This document shows, piece after piece, positions 7,831 through 17,131 of a stretch of DNA of 64,000 nt (position 1 is its first letter; each line of letters opens with the position of its first letter). Source of the stretch: Peribacillus kribbensis DSM 17871 (GTDB lineage Bacteria > Bacillota > Bacilli > Bacillales > DSM-1321); contig NZ_KE387245.1 in assembly GCF_000430765.1 (NCBI RefSeq), positions 62,001 to 126,000 on the forward strand, read 5' to 3'. Below the pieces are notes generated by a model. It ran no database searches, had not been told where the DNA came from, and was given only the letters and a program-made list of their open reading frames with translations. The position numbers and the translations under genes are program-made.

Positions 7831-8382
7831 TCATGCTCCTTGCCAAAGCATCTCTTTGTTTAAATGAAAAATAAAGTAATGCAGATTTTTGGTGAGATAG
7901 CGGTAATTAATGAATACGATTAATACTAGTATAGCATTGCCGATGAATAGCAGCAGAGTTCCTGTGGACCAGGAATTCAAATAAAATAAGATGATAAGTG
8001 TAAGGCTTGAAAGTACAGCGCTTCCTGTCAACGACCTTGCTGCCGCTACCTCCGACATCCTCCCTGTGTAGATGTCCAAGATTTCCTTCCCGCCGGGATG
8101 AGCCATAATCATGGATTCTACATTGAACTCATTGTGATAGGCAGTCTGCCATTTCGTCCAGATCACATGTCCAAGGAGAAGACTGATTTGATGAATGATA
8201 TATCCTATCACAAGACCTGCGGAAAATAAAATAAGAAATGTCCCGGAGACAGATGGAGACAATCCATGAAAAAATGCTATAAAAACAGATTTGTCCTCGA
8301 TGATAAAATACGATGAGACAATCAATACATATACCCAGCCAGGGAAGCCCCACTTAAAAAGATACCTAAACAGATATTCCAT
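7831..8382 (-). CDS. Uncharacterised membrane protein
   Basis: 183 aa with four to five hydrophobic segments: near residues 12-30, 45-75, 115-135 and 138-160. The central stretch between them (about 75-110) is polar. No recognised motif. RBS GAAGGGAG lies upstream of the ATG. It sits between the broken coaW and selB on the same strand, 28 bp from selB, so it is probably transcribed with selB. Nothing links it to selenium chemistry beyond position. Function unknown. Confidence 0.6.
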   Translation of the reverse strand: MEYLFRYLFKWGFPGWVYVLIVSSYFIIEDKSVFIAFFHGLSPSVSGTFLILFSAGLVIGYIIHQISLLLGHVIWTKWQTAYHNEFNVESMIMAHPGGKEILDIYTGRMSEVAAARSLTGSAVLSSLTLIILFYLNSWSTGTLLLFIGNAILVLIVFINYRYLTKNLHYFIFHLNKEMLWQGA

Positions 8383-8473
8383 AAAATCTCCCTTCAGTCA
8401 GCTAAATAGATTTGGGAGATGCCTTCCCATACATAGTGCCTGATATGTTACTGCTATAGCAGAATAACAATAA

Positions 8474-9283
8474 TTAAGAAAGCAAGGCACCGACAGCGCC
8501 ACTGTATTCCCCTTTTTCTAACCCATGATATCGGAATCCAAACGCTTCTGTTACCTGGCGCAGCTCCTCCTGCAATCTTCTGCTGGCAGCGACCGTGTTA
8601 CCAATATACATAATATCCTTGACTTCCCGGAGCTTGGCATTATGAATGGAAAGAAGGGCGACCGTTTCGCTGATCATCCCGTAAACCCCTGCCAAGAGGT
8701 CTTCTTTTGTACTATTTCCTGCCTCCAGCCCCTTTCCAAAGTTGCTCGCTGTAAAATGACCGGGAACCGGAGGCTCAAGAGGTTCATAGATGTCTTTAAC
8801 CTGAAGGTCGATTTTGCTTCTATCCCCTTTGTCGGCGAGATCAGCGATTTAATTAAAATCCTGTTCCCCGGTCATTAGGGCAGCAAGGCCGGAAAGAGTG
8901 CCTCCTCCTATCCCTGTTCCTGCCATCCTCTCGGATTCAGTATTGGAAATATAATGAATGGAGGTCCCTGTCCCTATATTGACTAAGATAAAGCCTTCCC
9001 GTAAGAGATGGCGGTCCTGCTTTAATAGATGCCTGACTCCTTCCGGCACTGCTTCAAATTCTCCGACTATACGGCAGGAATCAAGGCTGAGCCTGCTTTG
9101 GAGCTGGGCCGCCCTCCCGCCGGTCATGATAAATTGAGGGCGGGCGCTTATGAATTGCAGCCAGCTAAAAAAGGAGTCGCTTTCCTTGTAGGTATATTTT
9201 TTCACATGCAATCGATCATTTTCAAAATATGCAGCTTTGATCAGAGTTCCCCCGGCATCGATGCCAATCGTACTTAGAGCCAT
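8474..9283 (-). pseudogene. coaW: Type II pantothenate kinase, interrupted by an in-frame TAA
   Basis: Pantothenate kinase II makes 4'-phosphopantothenate, the first step to CoA. One continuous frame covers the whole enzyme: N-terminal GIDAGGTLIKAAYF, central VNIGTGTSIHYI and GTGIGGGTLSGL, and the C-terminal half containing VKDIYEPLEPPVPG, GNTVAASRRL and SGAVGALLS. A TAA at 8849-8851 interrupts it just after GEQDFN, in a variable stretch of the family. The start is taken at the ATG at 9283 (RBS AAGGGG), not six codons upstream. The stop is TAA, so it is not selenocysteine. It is either a nonsense mutation or a base-call error; another pantothenate kinase (CoaX or CoaA) may exist elsewhere. 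Confidence 0.85.
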
Positions 9284-9349
9284 AGAATCCCCTTCTTTCA
9301 TCCATCTTACCTGTCTGGTTATGACCAGGTCAATGGCCAGCAGGCGGGT

Positions 9350-12300
9350 CTAATTCATAAATCTAAATTGAGTATAGCTGCCATTCTGGGTTGCATTTAC
9401 TTCAAGCCGTGCATCAATTCGTTCCTTTAACTCAGGAACATGGGAAATGATCCCGACGAGTCTTCCGCTATTCTGAATGTCGATCAAAGCTTCCACTGCA
9501 TTATCCAGGGATTCAGGATCAAGCGTGCCAAATCCTTCATCAATAAACATCGTTTCGAGGGAAACGCCGCCGGAATATTGCTGGACAACATCTGCGAGTC
9601 CCAGCGCAAGGGCAAGAGCAGCTTTAAAGCTTTCTCCGCCAGACAGTGTTTTAACATGGCGTTCCTGCCCAGTATATTGATCATAGACTGAGAGTTCAAG
9701 CCCGCTCTGGACATTTCGTCTGGTCGGATCGGCTTTTCGTATCATTTGATAGCGTCCGCCGGTCATTTTCGTAAGCCGGAGATTGGCTTCTACGAGAATA
9801 TCATCCAGGAAGGATGCAAGAACATATCTTTCGAAGGTGATCCTGAATGGATTTTGTCCTCTGGCAATTTCATAAAGATGGCCCAGAACTTTGTACCTTT
9901 CGTCCAGTTCCTTCTGCATGGCAAGCATCTGCCCGAGCTTATCATATATCTCTTGATTTTTTTGAAGCTTGATGTGCAGGCCGCGCATGTCGAGGCGGAG
10001 CTGCTCCAGCTCCTTCCCTACTTCTACAAAGGATGCCTTCAATCCTTCTAAATCCGGCTTTTCTTTTCCGTTTAACTTGCTTTCGAGGCTAAGGTAAAGC
10101 TCTTCCACGGTATTAACACTTTGTTCGTATTCACGGATGCTGTTCTCAAGCCTTTTTCTTTCCTCTTCAGGTATCACCGCATTGCGGTAATCGGAGTATT
10201 TTTCAAAGCCCTGGCTCCGCATATCTTCGACAAACCTGGCTTTTTCTTTCTCCAAGCCTGCTCTCAGTTCATCCAGCCGGTTTTGTGAAGATTGCAGGAG
10301 TGCAGATGCGGTGGATTCCTGCTGTTTCTTTGTCTGAAGATCTTTTTGACATTTCTCCAGGTCTTCCTGCAGTTTTTGAAGCTTCAATTCGGCTTTTTTC
10401 AAAGATTCCTCAAAAGCGGTTTGCGATCTTAATTCTTCCGGAAGAGTGGATTCAATGCCTTGAAGCCTGGATAAGGATTCCATATAGCTGCCCTTAGCAG
10501 CCTCCTCTTCTGCCGCAAAGGTTCTAATGGTTTCCCTGGCTTGAAGTTTATCTTCCTTCACTTTATTCAGTCTGGTTAAAACCTCTTCCTGCCGGCCTTT
10601 TTTCGCTTCTAATTCTTTTTGTCTCTGCAGGAGTGCGATATGCTCTGCTTTATACTGTTTCTGCCAGTTATCCAGATTTTCAAGCGCGAAATCAGAAAGC
10701 AGTTCCGTGATGGACTCTAATCTTTCCTGTAAAAGCCTTTCCGTACCTTCATAAGCGGATTGAGCAGAATAATAGGAAGCATCTGCCTCATATTTGGATC
10801 TTTCAGCATCAGCCAGTCTTTCTCTTACTTTCTTTAATTCTTCCTCTCCTGGCACTTCCATTGCTTCGGCAGCAGGTGAAGGATGATGTACGGAACCGCA
10901 GACAGAACAGGGTTCTCCTTCAACAAGGAGAGCAGCAAGGATTCCTGCCTGAGAAGAACGCCATTTTTCTTCCAGATTTGAGAGTGTATCTTTTAAAGAA
11001 AGATAGTGATTGGATGCATTCTTCGCATCTCTTTCTTTGATAAGTAAGATGTTCTGCTTCTGTTTTGCTTCTGTTTGGATATCCCTGACTTTTGAGAATG
11101 CATTCAGGAGCCTTTGCTTAATTTCCAGCTCCCGGTTTGTCTCGGAGAACTTCAGGCTTGCTGCATCCGTTTCCTCTTTCAGCCCATAAAGCTTTTCTTC
11201 CTCTCCCTCTAAAAGAAGGGCATGGCGCTCCGCTTTGTTTTTATTTTGAGCGGACACATTGACTTTTTGATGAAGCAGTTTGGTCTCCTCCTGCAGGGCA
11301 GCCAAATCTGTGACAGCGCCATGCAGTCCCTTTAGACGATGAAGCTCTGCAGAGGCCTGCTCACGCAAAGGATCTTTGCTGAGTTCGGCCTGATAGCTTT
11401 CCTCTGCTTCCTTGACTGCTGCCTGGGCCAGATTCTGCTTCTTGCTTAGATTTTCTGCTTCTTCCTCCGTGCTCTTAAGCTGCCTGCCTGCTTTTAAGTA
11501 ATATTCTTCCTGGATTTTTAGAGCCTCGGCTTTTAGGGCAAGCTGGATTGAAGCTTTGGCTTCGTCCATTTCTCCCTTTTTTGCGGCAAGGATGTTCCGC
11601 TTTTCTTTAAGGACCGTCAGTTCATCGAGGCTTTTAATCAGATCTTCGCCCTGATAGATGTGCTGCTGGATTGAATCTCTTTTCGCTTGTTTCTCTTTTT
11701 CCTGTTCGTCCAGTACAGAAACACGTTTCTTACGCGCTGAAAGATCTTCTTCTAAAAGTGAGAGAATCCTGGTTTCGTTAGGAGAGTCAGCTTCTTTTTC
11801 CAGCAGTAAGCCATCATGGCTGTCTGCGTGAATATCCTTAATAATGGCGCTGCGTTCAGTTTTATTGGCCTCTGCCTGTTTTTTAAGTGAATTTGCATCC
11901 TCTTTAAGCTTTTCTTCGATTCTTTTATAGATTTCGGTATGGAACAGCTTTTGAAGGATTGCTTCTTTATCCTTGCTCTCAGAAATAAGGAGCTTGCGGA
12001 ATTCTCCCTGGGGGATCATCAGGATCTGTCTGAATTGATTGGCATCAAGCCCGATGATTTCTTTGATTTTCTCATCTACATCCCGGACATTTGCCCCTAA
12101 GAGGAGACTTTCCCCGTCTTCTTTCATTTCATACAGTTCGGCCTTGGCGGTGACAGTCGTCGTGCCCTCACCGTTCTTTTTTTTGCGTTCCTGCTGGGGA
12201 GAGCGCTGGATTTTATATATCCGGTCCCTTAAGGAAAATTCAAGGGAGACCTCTGTCGCAACATGATCCTCTGCAAACTGGCTCCTGAGCTCCTGGCCGC

Positions 12301-12484
12301 TTCTGTCTTCCCCGCTTGCCTTTCCATAGATGGCAAAGCTCAGGCCGTCAAATATGGTCGTTTTTCCAGATCCTGTTTTTCCAGATATAACAAACATCGT
12401 CCTGGCGCCAAGGCTTGTAAAGTCGATTTCTTCCCGACCGCCATACGGACCGAATGCCTGCATCGTAATTTTAAGCGGCCTCAC
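9350..12484 (-). CDS. sbcC: Exonuclease subunit SbcC
   Basis: ATPase arm of the SbcCD (Mre11-Rad50-like) nuclease that opens hairpins and blocked DNA ends. 1044 aa. Walker A SGKTGSGKTT lies near residue 34. Long coiled coils flank a zinc hook CSVCG near residue 525, and the C-terminal signature LSGGESFKAALALALGL and Walker B MFIDEGFG follow. It begins with GTG at 12484, overlapping the sbcD TAG by one base (TAGTG), so it is translationally coupled. Control comes from the promoter and LexA box before sbcD. Confidence 0.97.
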   Translation of the reverse strand: MRPLKITMQAFGPYGGREEIDFTSLGARTMFVISGKTGSGKTTIFDGLSFAIYGKASGEDRSGQELRSQFAEDHVATEVSLEFSLRDRIYKIQRSPQQERKKKNGEGTTTVTAKAELYEMKEDGESLLLGANVRDVDEKIKEIIGLDANQFRQILMIPQGEFRKLLISESKDKEAILQKLFHTEIYKRIEEKLKEDANSLKKQAEANKTERSAIIKDIHADSHDGLLLEKEADSPNETRILSLLEEDLSARKKRVSVLDEQEKEKQAKRDSIQQHIYQGEDLIKSLDELTVLKEKRNILAAKKGEMDEAKASIQLALKAEALKIQEEYYLKAGRQLKSTEEEAENLSKKQNLAQAAVKEAEESYQAELSKDPLREQASAELHRLKGLHGAVTDLAALQEETKLLHQKVNVSAQNKNKAERHALLLEGEEEKLYGLKEETDAASLKFSETNRELEIKQRLLNAFSKVRDIQTEAKQKQNILLIKERDAKNASNHYLSLKDTLSNLEEKWRSSQAGILAALLVEGEPCSVCGSVHHPSPAAEAMEVPGEEELKKVRERLADAERSKYEADASYYSAQSAYEGTERLLQERLESITELLSDFALENLDNWQKQYKAEHIALLQRQKELEAKKGRQEEVLTRLNKVKEDKLQARETIRTFAAEEEAAKGSYMESLSRLQGIESTLPEELRSQTAFEESLKKAELKLQKLQEDLEKCQKDLQTKKQQESTASALLQSSQNRLDELRAGLEKEKARFVEDMRSQGFEKYSDYRNAVIPEEERKRLENSIREYEQSVNTVEELYLSLESKLNGKEKPDLEGLKASFVEVGKELEQLRLDMRGLHIKLQKNQEIYDKLGQMLAMQKELDERYKVLGHLYEIARGQNPFRITFERYVLASFLDDILVEANLRLTKMTGGRYQMIRKADPTRRNVQSGLELSVYDQYTGQERHVKTLSGGESFKAALALALGLADVVQQYSGGVSLETMFIDEGFGTLDPESLDNAVEALIDIQNSGRLVGIISHVPELKERIDARLEVNATQNGSYTQFRFMN

Positions 12485-13626
12485 TAGAATTCACCCTCCC
12501 TCTTCGTTTTTTCGATAACAGCAGTCATGATAGAAGCCTTTGATTCATCAAACACTCTGTCGGTCATGCTTGAATAAAAAGTCTGAAAAAGATCCAGTTC
12601 AGATTTCTTTTCATCTCTTTTAAGTGAATAGCTGTCTTTTCTCCTGATATCGGTTATGTTCCATTTTCTCTCCAGATGCAGGATGTTTGGGTAAACCTGA
12701 CGCAATTTCCCCATCGGGTCGAGAATTTCAAGTTCATCAAGAAGTGTTACCTTGATATAATCTTCCTGACTCTGGCTGCTGTAAAAGGCTGGATCCAGCA
12801 GTTCCTCCAGATATCCTTCAAGCTCTCTCATGTCTTTCTTTGGCTGAAGGGAGCGGGACATAGTGGTAAACGTACCATCCTCTTTCATTTCAATGATCGA
12901 GACGGCCTTCTTCTGCTTAGCCTCAGAAAAGGAATACTTCATCAGCGAACCGGAATAGAAGACTTTAGGATGCTTAATCGCATCCGGGCTGTGAAGATGT
13001 CCGAGGGCTGTATAATCAAAACAGTCAAACAGCTCGGCACCAACACAACCGGATCCTCCTACAGACAAGATCCGTTCTGAATCGGAAGTTTTGCCGCCAA
13101 GTACAAAGGCATGTCCGACCAAAACATTGGGTTCGTTCGGGTTAAGAGTTTCTTCTATTTTTCCAACAAGGGATTTCATGGCATCCTGATGAGTATGAAT
13201 GCTGTCATCATTCAGCAGGTGACGGACAGTCCCTGGCTCCGCATACGGAATGCTGTAAAAATTCACTCCTCCAATATGTACGGGAGCTAAATCCAGCGTC
13301 AGTTTTCCCTTAATGAAAAGCCGGCTCTGTTTATACCAGTTTGTGCCGAAGCTCAGCCTTTCCGCACTATCATGATTGCCTGCAATGGCAACAATCGGAA
13401 TCTTAAAATCTACATTTAATTTAAACAGCATTTCATCCAGCAGCTCCACAGCTTCTGTAGGAGGAACGGAACGGTCATATAAATCCCCCGCTATGATGAT
13501 TGCATCCGGTTTCTCTTCCTCTACCAGGTCGACAAATTTCAGCAGCATATGTCTCTGTTCCTCAGTCATATGTATACCATGAACAATCTTCCCTAAATGC
13601 CAGTCTGCAGTATGGATAAATTTCAT
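12484..13626 (-). CDS. sbcD: Exonuclease subunit SbcD
   Basis: Mre11-like metallo-nuclease that pairs with SbcC. 380 aa. Phosphoesterase motifs appear in order: HTADWHLGK (residues 5-13), GDLYDRSVP near 47, GNHDSAERL near 83 and GHLHSP near 190. RBS GAGGTG precedes the ATG. First gene of the sbcDC operon. A SigA -10 lies at 13673 and a perfect LexA box at 13711-13724, so SOS induction is expected. Confidence 0.97.
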   Translation of the reverse strand: MKFIHTADWHLGKIVHGIHMTEEQRHMLLKFVDLVEEEKPDAIIIAGDLYDRSVPPTEAVELLDEMLFKLNVDFKIPIVAIAGNHDSAERLSFGTNWYKQSRLFIKGKLTLDLAPVHIGGVNFYSIPYAEPGTVRHLLNDDSIHTHQDAMKSLVGKIEETLNPNEPNVLVGHAFVLGGKTSDSERILSVGGSGCVGAELFDCFDYTALGHLHSPDAIKHPKVFYSGSLMKYSFSEAKQKKAVSIIEMKEDGTFTTMSRSLQPKKDMRELEGYLEELLDPAFYSSQSQEDYIKVTLLDELEILDPMGKLRQVYPNILHLERKWNITDIRRKDSYSLKRDEKKSELDLFQTFYSSMTDRVFDESKASIMTAVIEKTKREGEF

Positions 13627-13672
13627 ATATTCACCTCATAAGGGGTCTATTAATCTGATTTACGCTTCTTTT

Positions 13673-13701
13673 ATTATAGCAAACTGAAACAAGTTTAAAA
13701 A
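13673..13701 (-). promoter_or_regulatory. Promoter of sbcDC
   Basis: -10 TATAAT at 13678-13673 on the minus strand. The 17-bp-spaced -35 (TTTTTA) is poor. The ATG of sbcD lies about 45 bp downstream. Confidence 0.5.
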
Positions 13702-13710
13702 CTCCCATAA

Positions 13711-13724
13711 CGAACGCGCGTTCC
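13711..13724. promoter_or_regulatory. LexA (SOS) box upstream of sbcDC
   Basis: CGAACGCGCGTTCC matches the Bacillus consensus CGAACRNRYGTTYC at every position. It lies just upstream of the weak -35. Confidence 0.8.
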
Positions 13725-13749
13725 GAACATTTCGACAACTCCATGAAAA

Positions 13750-13948
13750 ACGGACCCTTATAGAAGGCCTCTTATTCCCGTCAGTCATTTCATTTTTCAG
13801 GAGGCAGCAGATGGCTGCATCGCAAAATCCTCCTTTTCCATAGGAAGCCTGCCTCATGACTCCTTCATAGTCAAAGCCCTGCTTTTCATTGCGGCTTTGG
13901 AAGCGATATTTTCGGGATCATACATGGCTTCACTCAGGTTTTCCTGAA
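13750..13948 (-). pseudogene. C-terminal fragment of a GNAT (RimJ/RimL-type) acetyltransferase, frameshifted
   Basis: Two overlapping minus-strand frames together give the end of a RimJ-like acetyltransferase. One carries PENIASKAAMKS (compare the family's NxASxxVMEK). The next frame continues GFDYEGVMRQASYGKGGF and then CDAAICCLLKNE (family GFxYEGVLRQA...KGxFxDxAIYSLLKxE). The switch falls near 13872. The N-terminal two thirds are missing and no RBS or start is present. The open frame then runs into the sbcD promoter, another sign that it is no longer maintained. Confidence 0.7.
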
Positions 13949-14007
13949 AAAAGATGGAAAATCATCCAAAATACCTCTTGAAATTATCACCGCCCATACT
14001 TTTGATA

Positions 14008-14016
14008 TGCTATGAT
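14008..14016 (+). promoter_or_regulatory. Extended -10 promoter of the histidine kinase gene
   Basis: TGC-TATGAT, an extended -10 about 30 bp before the ATG. No good -35 at 17 bp. Confidence 0.4.
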
Positions 14017-14046
14017 AGAAGCAAAAATTTATATAAGGGGCTGACC

Positions 14047-15288
14047 ATGGGCTTCAGGGGACAAATCCTATTAATACTTATTTCAATTACTTTTACAGCC
14101 TATCAAACTGTGTTTGATCACAAACCATTTTTCACGCTGGATTTTTTAATTTTTACGTTAATTGCCTGGCTTGTCGGCGGGCAGTATGATCTTGCCCGCT
14201 ATTATGCAAAAAAGGCCCGCAAAAACCTTGAGAGCTATAAACAGCTGATAGAATCGTTCCCGGAAGCGGTCTTTATTCACAGCGAAAAAGAAATCATTTA
14301 CATCAACAATGCCGCCCTTGAGATCATGGGAGCATCTGATAAAAAACAAATCATAGGCAGACCGCTTTTCGACTTCGTTCATATTGAATATATTAACCGT
14401 ATGATGGAGCGGGTCAAGCAGGCTAAAAAAATCAAACAGCCCTTGAATAATACTGAAATAAGGGTTAAGCGTCCGGATGGAACGTCCTTCTTTTTTGAAG
14501 TGTCTTCCCTCGCCATTGTGTTTGATGAGAAAAAGGCGATTCTATCTATCGGCAGGGATGTTACCGAAAGAAAGGAACAAACGGACCGGCTTCTGCAAAA
14601 ATCCGAAAAATTGGCCCTGCTCGGGCAGATGGCTGCCGGCATTGCACACGAAATCCGCAATCCACTTACATCGATCAAAGGATTTATCCAGCTTTTTAAG
14701 GCGGACAATCTTAAAGAGGAGTATGTCGATATTGTCCTGTCCGAGCTTGAGCGGATCAATTCGATCGTTGGCGAATTTCTCGTTCTGGCCAAACCTTCTG
14801 CGGCGGTTTTTAAGGAACAGGATATTCGCTCTCTGATCAAGGATGTGGTCACCTTAATCAATACACAGTCGATCTTGAACAATGTCCAGATTTTCGTGGA
14901 ATTTGACAGCGGGCTGCCAATGGTCAGCTGTGAGGAGAAGCAGCTGAAGCAGGTTTTCCTAAACCTGCTGAAGAACTCTATTGAAGCGATGCCCAATGGC
15001 GGAAGAATCGATGTATCTGTTAAGCAGAGTGACCCAGGTAAAATATCCATTAAAGTGAAGGATCAAGGAGTCGGTATCCCTAAAGAACGGATTCCATCAC
15101 TTGGTGAGCCCTTTTATACTACAAAAGAAAAAGGAACGGGGCTTGGACTGATGACCTGCTTTAAAATTATTGAGAGCCACCATGGGGAATTACGTATCGA
15201 CAGCCAGATGAATATAGGAACAACCATTGAAGTGATCCTTCCTACCATCAATCAGCCTTATTTAAAATCTTCATACAGCTATAACTGA
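14047..15288 (+). CDS. PAS-domain sensor histidine kinase, sporulation-kinase-like
   Basis: 413 aa when started at the ATG at 14047, which has AAGGGG upstream; a longer frame from 13954 has no RBS and would run through the promoter. Two hydrophobic segments lie near residues 4-20 and 31-47. A PAS domain spans about 60-175. The HisKA box GIAHEIRNPLTSIKGF places the phospho-acceptor at His201. The ATP-binding N, G1 and G2 boxes are NLLKNSIEAM, DQGVGIP and GTGLGL. Architecture and box sequences resemble the orphan Kin kinases that feed the Spo0 phosphorelay. No response regulator is adjacent, which fits such a role, but the partner is inferred. Confidence 0.85.
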   Translation: MGFRGQILLILISITFTAYQTVFDHKPFFTLDFLIFTLIAWLVGGQYDLARYYAKKARKNLESYKQLIESFPEAVFIHSEKEIIYINNAALEIMGASDKKQIIGRPLFDFVHIEYINRMMERVKQAKKIKQPLNNTEIRVKRPDGTSFFFEVSSLAIVFDEKKAILSIGRDVTERKEQTDRLLQKSEKLALLGQMAAGIAHEIRNPLTSIKGFIQLFKADNLKEEYVDIVLSELERINSIVGEFLVLAKPSAAVFKEQDIRSLIKDVVTLINTQSILNNVQIFVEFDSGLPMVSCEEKQLKQVFLNLLKNSIEAMPNGGRIDVSVKQSDPGKISIKVKDQGVGIPKERIPSLGEPFYTTKEKGTGLGLMTCFKIIESHHGELRIDSQMNIGTTIEVILPTINQPYLKSSYSYN

Positions 15289-15320
15289 GAAAAGGAAGCC
15301 GTTCTATGGCTTCCTTTTTC
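15289..15320. terminator. Bidirectional terminator between the kinase and DUF2621 genes
   Basis: AAAGGAAGCC-gttctat-GGCTTCCTTTTT, usable by both convergent genes. Confidence 0.85.
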
Positions 15321-15342
15321 TATGCTCAGTGAGGCATCTACC

Positions 15343-15777
15343 CTAGAACAGATGCTGGTAAGGGGTTACATCCACCTGTCTCTGATTTAATTTTTTTAAC
15401 AGGAATTTATGGTCGCGCTTCGGAGTGGCCATAATGTAGCCGCGTATAATCAAATCTTCAGAAATTCGGCTTGCCTTTTCCTTCAGCGCCAATTCACCGA
15501 TTTTGCCGGCAATCTTCTGGCGGGCCACATCCCGGAAAAGCTCAGGTACCGGACTCACCAAATCCTCCAATAAGTCCTTTTCCCTCTGCTTCCAAAGATT
15601 GTTCGTTTCTTTTACATAATGCTCTTCCCAGTCCATGTCAGACAGACCGTCCTCCTTGGGAAGTTTTTTCAAAAATTTCCGGAACATAAAAAATCCGCCG
15701 ATGGCAAACATCCCTACTAAAAAAACCACCCAGAACAGGATAAACCATAAGAACCAGCCGCTCAGCATATTGTTCAT
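15343..15777 (-). CDS. DUF2621 membrane-anchored protein (YneK-like)
   Basis: 144 aa. One strong N-terminal membrane anchor (residues 6-32) is followed by a charged cytoplasmic region of about 110 residues, rich in K, E and R. The pattern matches the DUF2621 family found in spore-forming Bacillaceae (B. subtilis YneK). RBS AGGAGG precedes the ATG. No enzymatic motif. It is convergent with the histidine kinase and shares its terminator. Function unknown. Confidence 0.7.
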   Translation of the reverse strand: MNNMLSGWFLWFILFWVVFLVGMFAIGGFFMFRKFLKKLPKEDGLSDMDWEEHYVKETNNLWKQREKDLLEDLVSPVPELFRDVARQKIAGKIGELALKEKASRISEDLIIRGYIMATPKRDHKFLLKKLNQRQVDVTPYQHLF

Positions 15778-16008
15778 CCTATTTCCTCCTAAATAATACT
15801 ATTCTTATTATATCTGCTCCCTCCTTGTTATTACAAGGAACTATTTTACGAGAAGAATCAGCTCTAATAATGAAGATAATTGATATTAAATGTAGAATAT
15901 ATGAAGAAAATTCATATAAAAATTGTAAGATTTTAGCACCATTCATACTCTGGAAAAGTTTGCTGGCATGATAAAATGTATATATTAACTCGTCAAGGAG
16001 AAATTCAT

Positions 16009-16425
16009 ATGAACTTTTATATTGCATCCAGCTTTATGAATATAGGAAATGTTAGAATGGTGGCGGAGCGGCTAAAATCAGAAGGCTGGTTTCACACCTA
16101 TGATTGGACACAAAACGGAAGAGCAGATACCTTTGAACTCCTCTCCTCCATTGGCGAAAAAGGTAAAGAAGCAGTCAAACAATCTGACATTCTTGTCATT
16201 CTGCTTCCAGCAGGAAAAGGCAGCCACATTGAACTGGGAATAGCTCTTGGACGTGGAAAAAGGATTTACCTCTATTCCCCTAACGGTGAAATCTATGAAT
16301 TTGATAAAACAAGCACTTTTTATCACGTAGAAGGCGTAGAGAAGTTTGTTGGGAGTTTTAATTCCTTTATGGATGATTTAATTGATAAGGAAAAGCGAAT
16401 CCATAAGGTATATCTCAACGATTAA
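16009..16425 (+). CDS. Nucleoside 2-deoxyribosyltransferase-like protein
   Basis: 138 aa from the ATG at 16009, which has AAGGAG ten bases upstream; an upstream in-frame ATG at 15976 has no RBS. It begins FYIASSFMNIGNV, like the Rossmann-type first strand of the family, and carries the motif GKGSHIELGIALGRGKRI near residues 77-94, whose Glu corresponds to the catalytic nucleophile. Members swap bases on deoxyribonucleosides or act on nucleotide derivatives; the substrate is not predictable here. Single gene with its own terminator. Confidence 0.65.
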   Translation: MNFYIASSFMNIGNVRMVAERLKSEGWFHTYDWTQNGRADTFELLSSIGEKGKEAVKQSDILVILLPAGKGSHIELGIALGRGKRIYLYSPNGEIYEFDKTSTFYHVEGVEKFVGSFNSFMDDLIDKEKRIHKVYLND

Positions 16426-16447
16426 ATGATGAAAATGAAGCAATAAT

Positions 16448-16477
16448 AAAGCCCATTCCTCAAGAATGGGCTTTGTT
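16448..16477 (+). terminator. Terminator after the deoxyribosyltransferase-like gene
   Basis: AAAGCCCATTC-ctcaa-GAATGGGCTTT, perfect 11-bp stem. Confidence 0.85.
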
Positions 16478-16534
16478 CAAACGTTTTCAGAAAGTTCCTA
16501 ATATCCTCAATTAGGAGAAGGTCTTACGGCCTCC

Positions 16535-16792
16535 TTATTCTTCTTCATCTTCAGGTTCATTCATTACTAAGAGTACCTTAGAAGAAATATCAATATTAAA
16601 CTTAGAATCCCACGATGCTTTAAGAATGTTTATGGAATGATCAGCTACAGTAAATTTCAGTACCACATCGTCTTCCCAATCTAATAAAATGTACGTATTT
16701 GTTTCATCAATGAATACCTTAATGTCTTTATGTCTAATAACGGACCATCCGTGTATTAGATCTTTTTTCACCTGTTCTTTAGGAATATTCAT
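16535..16792 (-). CDS. Small hypothetical protein
   Basis: 85 aa if started at the ATG at 16792 (RBS GAGGTG five bases upstream). Alternating hydrophobic and polar residues (IKVFIDETNTYILLDWEDD) suggest a small beta-rich soluble protein with an acidic C-terminus (EPEDEEE). No family recognised. It stands alone between two terminated units. Confidence 0.5.
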   Translation of the reverse strand: MNIPKEQVKKDLIHGWSVIRHKDIKVFIDETNTYILLDWEDDVVLKFTVADHSINILKASWDSKFNIDISSKVLLVMNEPEDEEE

Positions 16793-16865
16793 TAAGCACC
16801 TCAATATTGGATTTACCACTAATTGTAATAGATACGTAATAGATGGACAATAGTTTAATAAAAAT

Positions 16866-16973
16866 CTACCTTGCTTTTTCTATCGTTCCTAAAGACTGAA
16901 TGCCTATCCCTTTTTCTTTGTAAGATTCCCACACTTCCAGAAGGAGTGGTTCCAATTTATCATTACGTTTAAT
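16866..16973 (-). pseudogene. Possible decayed coding fragment
   Basis: A 35-codon minus-strand frame with protein-like composition (KLEPLLLEVWESYKEKGIGI) is preceded by stop codons and has no start. It looks like the C-terminal end of a lost gene. Family not recognised. The remaining sequence of 16820-17078 shows nothing else. Confidence 0.3.
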
Positions 16974-17078
16974 TTAACTACCTTTTGTATTGAACTATTT
17001 ATGACTTAAACTTGATAAGACCTATCATTTCAGATATTATAATACGTGCGCTGCTAAATGAGATACACTTAGGATGAG

Positions 17079-17107
17079 TTTAGATTACATTGTAGTATGC
17101 GTATAAA
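17079..17107 (+). promoter_or_regulatory. Probable promoter of the tRNA-Sec gene
   Basis: -35 TTTAGA (17079-17084), 17-bp spacer, -10 TATAAA (17102-17107), about 25 bp before the tRNA. Confidence 0.45.
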
Positions 17108-17131
17108 ACGTTGAAATAACGGTGTATAAAT

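Noticed and set aside
8849-8851. Recoded stop (selenocysteine) in coaW, given selB next door
   Set aside because: The interrupting codon is TAA, not TGA, and the position is a variable linker, not a catalytic Cys.
13660-13750. 65-aa minus-strand ORF before sbcD as a gene
   Set aside because: No RBS; its first half is the acetyltransferase remnant and the rest is the sbcD promoter and LexA box.
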